From an uncultured Ruminococcus sp. (GTDB taxonomy: Bacteria; Bacillota; Clostridia; Oscillospirales; Ruminococcaceae), in the NCBI GenBank assembly GCA_947174085.1, contig CAMWHN010000071.1, positions 1 through 9,205 of the forward strand: a stretch of 9,205 bases of DNA, read 5' to 3'. The position numbers and the translations under genes were made by a program. Below are positions 5,567 through 9,205 of this stretch, piece after piece; the stretch's first letter is position 1; each line of letters begins with the position of its first letter. Under the pieces are notes generated by a model. The model did no database searches. It saw only the letters and a list, made by a program, of their open reading frames with translations, and had not been told where the DNA came from.

Positions 5567-8200
5567 TTATTTCATAAATTCAGCAACAACAGATTCCAGT
5601 TCTTGCAATGCATGATCAAGCAATTCTAATTTGCCAATACCTGCCATTGCATTATCTGGTCTGCCACCGCCTTTGCCTTGTGTCAGCATGGCAATTTTCT
5701 GAACAATTTTTCCGGCGTGTGCGCCTTTTGCAACAGCATTTTTCGTACAAATGCAATATAACTGTCCTTTGTCAGCTCCAACACCGGCTAATATAGCAAT
5801 TAATGCATTATCTGTATTTTTATTTTTTATCTGGTCACCCATTTTGCGTAATAAATCAGCTCCTGCACCCTGCACTTTTGACGCAACAATCTGTACACCT
5901 TGATATTCTTTTGCTTGTTTCAAAATATCATCAATTGCACTGCCTGCCATTTTCTGCCGTAATGTTTCAACAGTTTTTTCAAATTCTTTTAATTGCGCTG
6001 TTAGTGACAGACATCTTGTTGGCAACTCTGCTGTATTATTTAATTTCAAGATTTTTGCACTTTCTTGAATTAAGCCCTGCAAATCATTTAATAAATTTAA
6101 TACCCCTTCACCAGTGACCGCTTCAATTCTACGAACACCAGACGCAACAGAACTTTCTGAAATAATTCTAAACAAGCCAATATTTGCCGTATTCGCAACA
6201 TGTGTACCGCCACAAAATTCTATAGATACATCACCAGCTTTGACAACTCTAACAACATCACCATATTTTTCACCAAACAAAGCCATTGCACCGAGCTTTC
6301 TAGCTTCTTCAATTGGCATTTCATTAATTTCTACAGGCATAGCTTGCAAAATCCATTGATTCACTAAATTTTCAACTTGCTGAATTTCATCACTTGTCAT
6401 GGCATTAAAATGCGAGAAATCAAAACGACAAGCTTTATGATTAACAAGCTGTCCTGCTTGGTGAACATGGTCGCCTAATACTTGACGAAGTGCAGACTGC
6501 AATAAATGCGCTACTGTGTGATTTCTCATGACATGATTTCTGAATTTTTTACAAATTTTCGCATTGACAACAGAATTTACTTCTAATAAGCCTTGTTCCA
6601 TGTTGCCAAAATGCAAATAATGTCCGTCTTCGTCCTTGGTAACAGCCGTTACTTTAAATACAGAATCTTGTGTTATTATTTTACCATGGTCAGCAACTTG
6701 ACCACCACTTTCAGCATAAAATGGCGTTGTATCTAATACAATCACAGCAGAATCGTTTTCTGAAACTGCCTGTACTAATTCGCCGTTTTTCAGAATTGCT
6801 AAAATATTTGCAGATATTTCATAATTATCATAGCCAACAAATTTCGTTTTTGGCAAGTCTAATTTCATACTATTATCTGCCCATGAAGAACTAGCTTTTG
6901 ATGCATAATCAGCTTTTGCTGTTTCACGCTGTTTTTTGACTAAAGCACGATAGCCATCTTCATCAACAGTAAAACCTTTTTCGCCTGCAATTTCAACAGT
7001 CAAATCAAATGGGAATCCATAAGTATCACTTAATTTAAATACATCTTCACCAGATAATATTTTAGTTTCTGCTTTGTCCATAATATTTGATAACAATTCC
7101 ATACCATTATCAATTGTTTTGGCAAAAGCTTCTTCTTCAACTTTAATAATTTTCTTGATGTAATTTCTTTTTTCCTCAAGTTCCGGATAAGCTAATTTAT
7201 TTTCTTGAATTACTGTATCACAGACTTCATGCAAGAAAGTTCCTTTAATGCCTATCATACGTCCATGACGTGCGGCACGTCTTAACAAACGTCGTAATAC
7301 ATAGCCTCTGCCTTCATTAGAAGGCAATACACCATCACCAACCATAAAAGTTGTAGAACGAATATGGTCTGTAATAACTCTTAGAGATACATCTGTATTA
7401 TGATTTTCATGATAATTTACATTAGCAATTTTAGAAATATGTTTCATAATATTCTGCACAGTGTCAACTTCAAATAAATTATCCACACCCTGCATAACAC
7501 AAGCCAGACGTTCTAAGCCCATACCAGTATCAATATTTTTTTGTTCCATTTCTGTATAATTGCCTTTGCCATCGCTGTCAAATTGGCTAAATACCAAATT
7601 CCAAACTTCAACATATCTATCACATTCACAGCCAACATGACAATCCGGTTTGCCACAGCCTTTGTCCGCACCTCTGTCAAAATAAATTTCTGAACAAGGA
7701 CCACAAGGACCTGTGCCATGTTCCCAGAAATTATCTTCTCTGCCCATGCGCACCATATGAGAAGCATCTACACCAATTTCTTTTGTCCAAATATCATAAG
7801 CTTCATCATCATCTTGAAATACAGAACAATGCAACAATTCTTTTGGCATTTCCAATATTTCAGTAAAAAATTCCCAAGCCCATTGAATTGCCTCACGCTT
7901 GAAATAATCTCCAAAAGAAAAATTACCAAGCATTTCAAAATACGTCCCATGTCTAGCGGTTTTACCAACATTTTCAATATCTGGTGTTCTAATGCATTTT
8001 TGACAAGTTGTCACACGCTTATTTGGTGGAACGGCTTGTCCCAGAAAAAATTTTTTTAACGGTGCCATGCCAGAATTAATTAATAACAAGCTTTTATCTC
8101 CTTGTGGAACAAGAGAAGCACTTGCCATTCTGGTATGATTTTTACTTTCAAAAAAAGATAAATACTGTTCTCTTAGGTCATTCAAACCTCGCCATTGCAT
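5567..8200 (-). CDS. alaS: Alanyl-tRNA synthetase
   Basis: The enzyme charges tRNA-Ala with alanine and corrects mischarged Ser and Gly. The 877-aa length is standard for the full-length bacterial form. The class II catalytic core spans about residues 1-240: start MQWRGLNDLREQYLSFFESK, motif 2 RHGTYFEMLGNFSFGDYFK (83-101), GTGPCGPCSEIYFDRG (162-177) and motif 3 GMGLER (226-231). The tRNA-recognition region includes RRLLRRAARHGR (303-314). The editing domain keeps all four metal ligands: HTVAH (His561, His565) and CGGTH (Cys663, His667). The C-Ala domain ends with GKGGGRPDNAMAG (842-854), near the usual GGGRPDMAQGG. GGAG lies 10 nt before ATG 8200. A sigma-A promoter lies about 65 bp upstream. 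The leader, about 60 nt, is too short for a T-box, so there is no sign of tRNA-sensing control. It is the first gene of the long operon. Confidence 0.99.
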   Translation of the reverse strand: MQWRGLNDLREQYLSFFESKNHTRMASASLVPQGDKSLLLINSGMAPLKKFFLGQAVPPNKRVTTCQKCIRTPDIENVGKTARHGTYFEMLGNFSFGDYFKREAIQWAWEFFTEILEMPKELLHCSVFQDDDEAYDIWTKEIGVDASHMVRMGREDNFWEHGTGPCGPCSEIYFDRGADKGCGKPDCHVGCECDRYVEVWNLVFSQFDSDGKGNYTEMEQKNIDTGMGLERLACVMQGVDNLFEVDTVQNIMKHISKIANVNYHENHNTDVSLRVITDHIRSTTFMVGDGVLPSNEGRGYVLRRLLRRAARHGRMIGIKGTFLHEVCDTVIQENKLAYPELEEKRNYIKKIIKVEEEAFAKTIDNGMELLSNIMDKAETKILSGEDVFKLSDTYGFPFDLTVEIAGEKGFTVDEDGYRALVKKQRETAKADYASKASSSWADNSMKLDLPKTKFVGYDNYEISANILAILKNGELVQAVSENDSAVIVLDTTPFYAESGGQVADHGKIITQDSVFKVTAVTKDEDGHYLHFGNMEQGLLEVNSVVNAKICKKFRNHVMRNHTVAHLLQSALRQVLGDHVHQAGQLVNHKACRFDFSHFNAMTSDEIQQVENLVNQWILQAMPVEINEMPIEEARKLGAMALFGEKYGDVVRVVKAGDVSIEFCGGTHVANTANIGLFRIISESSVASGVRRIEAVTGEGVLNLLNDLQGLIQESAKILKLNNTAELPTRCLSLTAQLKEFEKTVETLRQKMAGSAIDDILKQAKEYQGVQIVASKVQGAGADLLRKMGDQIKNKNTDNALIAILAGVGADKGQLYCICTKNAVAKGAHAGKIVQKIAMLTQGKGGGRPDNAMAGIGKLELLDHALQELESVVAEFMK

Positions 8201-8229
8201 AATTCTTCAACTCCAAATTTTAAAATTTT

Positions 8230-8247
8230 CAGGAAATTATTTTCCTG
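8230..8247 (-). other. Perfect 7-bp inverted repeat in the alaS leader
   Basis: The minus strand reads CAGGAAA-ATAA-TTTCCTG, a 7-bp stem with a 4-nt loop. It begins about 13 nt after the likely transcription start and ends about 30 nt before the alaS ATG. On the minus strand it is followed by AAAATTTT rather than a U-run, so it does not look like an intrinsic terminator for this operon. It could be a leader hairpin or an operator palindrome. On the plus strand it is followed by TTTTTAT, but no plus-strand gene would use it. Confidence 0.5.
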
Positions 8248-8266
8248 TTTTTATAATTATATATCT

Positions 8267-8295
8267 AGTATAGCAAATTTTCCGAAAAAAGTCAA
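8267..8295 (-). promoter_or_regulatory. Sigma-A promoter of the alaS operon
   Basis: The minus strand has -35 TTGACT (8295-8290) and -10 TATACT (8272-8267) separated by exactly 17 bp, each one base from consensus. Transcription would start near 8260, giving a leader of about 60 nt before alaS. It is the only complete consensus promoter I see and could drive all seven genes downstream. The rest of the 126-bp gap (8201-8326) is AT-rich with no clear terminator for maf. Confidence 0.85.
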
Positions 8296-8326
8296 TTATT
8301 TTTCTGAAAAATTTCATTTTAATATT

Positions 8327-8926
8327 TTAATTTGTTGGTCTATGAAATAAAATTTTAGGCTTTTTAATTACATTTTCAAATTGTTTTAAATTTCTTGCCA
8401 AAACTGACACAGGCAATCCAACGACATTAAAATAATCGCCTGTCAGATATTTTACTAACAATGCGCCTTTGCCTTGAATCCCATAAGCACCGGCTTTATC
8501 AAACGGCTCACCAGTATCAAGATAGGCATTAATTTCTTCATCAGATAGCGCATAAAAATTCACTTCTGTTTCGACTGTAAAAACAGTAGATTGTGTATTA
8601 TAATATAATGCAACCCCTGTCATAACTTTATGTGTTTCTCCAGAGAGCTTTCGCAACATTTGAAAAGCATCTTGTCTATCCTTGGGTTTACCCATAATTT
8701 CATCATGTAACATAACAACTGTATCACAGCCAATAATAATTTGCTCTGGAAATAATTCAGCTCCGGCTTTGGCTTTTTTATCCGCAAGAAATACAGCCGA
8801 CATTTCCACAGGCATTCCGTCTGGAAGCGTTTCGTCAACATTCACAGCATGCACTTCGAAATCTTCTGTGATTAATTTTAATAATTCCTGTCTTCTAGGT
8901 GAACCAGATGCTAGTATTAATTTCAT
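8327..8926 (-). CDS. maf: Maf family nucleoside triphosphate pyrophosphatase
   Basis: Maf proteins hydrolyse non-canonical or pyrimidine nucleoside triphosphates to monophosphates, and overexpression blocks septum formation in B. subtilis. All Maf landmarks are present: LASGSPRRQELL (residues 5-16), GCDTVV with the catalytic-type Asp68 (66-71), GKPKD (79-83), LSGETHKVMTG (94-104) and DKAGAYGIQG (143-152). The NVVGLPV block (167-173) closes the domain. The spacing matches the dTTP/UTP-specific (YhdE-like) branch, although substrate is inferred. Length is 199 aa, normal. The start ATG 8926 overlaps the tautomerase stop as ATGA; the upstream sequence TTAAAAAA holds no ribosome binding site, so translation probably depends on coupling. 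Confidence 0.96.
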   Translation of the reverse strand: MKLILASGSPRRQELLKLITEDFEVHAVNVDETLPDGMPVEMSAVFLADKKAKAGAELFPEQIIIGCDTVVMLHDEIMGKPKDRQDAFQMLRKLSGETHKVMTGVALYYNTQSTVFTVETEVNFYALSDEEINAYLDTGEPFDKAGAYGIQGKGALLVKYLTGDYFNVVGLPVSVLARNLKQFENVIKKPKILFHRPTN

Positions 8927-9162
8927 TTTTTTAACACATCCTCCGGTTTATAATTTGGCTTGATAACAAGATTTTTATTTTCTGTTATTTCTAATTTATA
9001 TTGCTCCTGCCATTCTTCTGGCGTGAAATCTTCTACAGAAACAGATACATGCTCTGGCATACAGCCAATAGATTCTATTAATGCATTGGCAAGCTTTTCG
9101 CAAGCAAGTTTTTTCTGTTCTTCTGTACGACCTTTTAGCATTTTAATACTAATATGAGGCAT
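8923..9162 (-). CDS. Tautomerase family protein (4-oxalocrotonate tautomerase superfamily, PptA-like)
   Basis: The mature protein begins with Pro (MPHISIK), the catalytic base of this superfamily after Met removal. Counting from Pro1, Arg11 (LKGR) matches Arg11 of 4-oxalocrotonate tautomerase, but the position of its Arg39 is Ser (VSVSVED), so the classical diacid substrate is unlikely. The overall pattern, including PEEWQEQY and VIKPNYKPED in a C-terminal extension, resembles E. coli PptA (YdcE). Length is 79 aa against 62 for the classical enzyme and 77 for PptA (from memory). AAAGGAG lies about 7 nt before ATG 9162. It overlaps maf by 4 bp. The physiological substrate is unknown. Confidence 0.9.
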   Translation of the reverse strand: MPHISIKMLKGRTEEQKKLACEKLANALIESIGCMPEHVSVSVEDFTPEEWQEQYKLEITENKNLVIKPNYKPEDVLKK

Positions 9163-9198
9163 TGTAATGCTCCTTTCTAAAATTTAACTCTGTTATTT

Positions 9199-9204
9199 AT
9201 TATA
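9199..9204 (-). promoter_or_regulatory. Possible -10 element upstream of the tautomerase gene
   Basis: The minus strand reads TATAAT, a perfect -10 hexamer, about 36 bp before the ATG at 9162. The -35 element would fall outside the window, so this cannot be confirmed. In such AT-rich DNA a chance match is possible. Confidence 0.4.
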
Positions 9205-9205
9205 C

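Noticed and set aside
7267..7281. Near-perfect palindrome GACGTGC-G-GCACGTC inside alaS.
   Set aside because: The loop would be only one base, so it cannot form a useful RNA hairpin, and it encodes the conserved Arg-rich block RRAARHGR, which explains its composition.
7718..8059. Plus-strand open frame of 113 codons opposite alaS, and other plus-strand frames such as 5803-6117.
   Set aside because: They lie wholly opposite well-conserved genes, lack ribosome binding sites or recognisable domains, and are frame shadows.
8297..8326. Possible terminator for maf: ATTTTT-CAG-AAAAAT stem followed later by a T-run.
   Set aside because: The stem is only A-T pairs and the T-run is separated from it and overlaps the alaS -35 region; too weak to call.
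1..9205. CRISPR arrays, tRNA or rRNA genes, transposases, attachment sites and toxin-antitoxin pairs.
   Set aside because: I found no direct repeat series, no tRNA-like cloverleaf in the single long gap, and no recognisable mobile or defence protein; coding is almost continuous on one strand.

Overview
The window is AT-rich (roughly one third G+C by eye) and looks like a chromosomal housekeeping segment of a low-GC Firmicute. It is most likely a Clostridia member of the Ruminococcaceae/Oscillospiraceae type. The basis is strong AGGAGG-type ribosome binding sites, a consensus sigma-A promoter, the standard code with TGA used as a stop, and a toprim/DUF4093 type RNase M5. The taxonomic call is inference, not a match I could run.

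Every gene I can support lies on the minus strand, so transcription runs from high to low coordinates. First comes a two-gene unit at 9162-8327: a PptA/4-oxalocrotonate-type tautomerase whose stop overlaps the start of a Maf nucleotide pyrophosphatase. A perfect -10 hexamer sits at the window edge upstream of it. A 126-bp intergenic gap (8201-8326) follows. It holds the only complete promoter I see (TTGACT, 17 bp, TATACT) and a short leader hairpin.

Downstream is a tight run of seven genes: alaS, a HIT-family protein, an Apt-like phosphoribosyltransferase, comEC, holA, an RNase M5-like gene (rnmV), and an MBOAT O-acyltransferase cut off by the left edge. Junctions are 17 bp, 11 bp, -4, -14, 23 and 4 bp, so this reads as one operon. 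Its known roles are tRNA charging (AlaS), nucleotide handling (HIT, PRT), DNA uptake (ComEC), clamp loading (HolA), 5S rRNA maturation (RnmV) and probable envelope acylation (MBOAT). No single pathway joins them; it is a mixed housekeeping operon.

I found no mobile element, CRISPR array, tRNA, rRNA or clearly new system. The points worth a second look are four. ComEC has a C-terminal metallo-beta-lactamase-like region that has lost its metal-binding motif. The MBOAT protein has Asn where bacterial relatives carry the His of the WH motif. The comEC mRNA has a strong 13-bp hairpin inside its coding sequence. Two junctions use ATGA overlap without a visible ribosome binding site.
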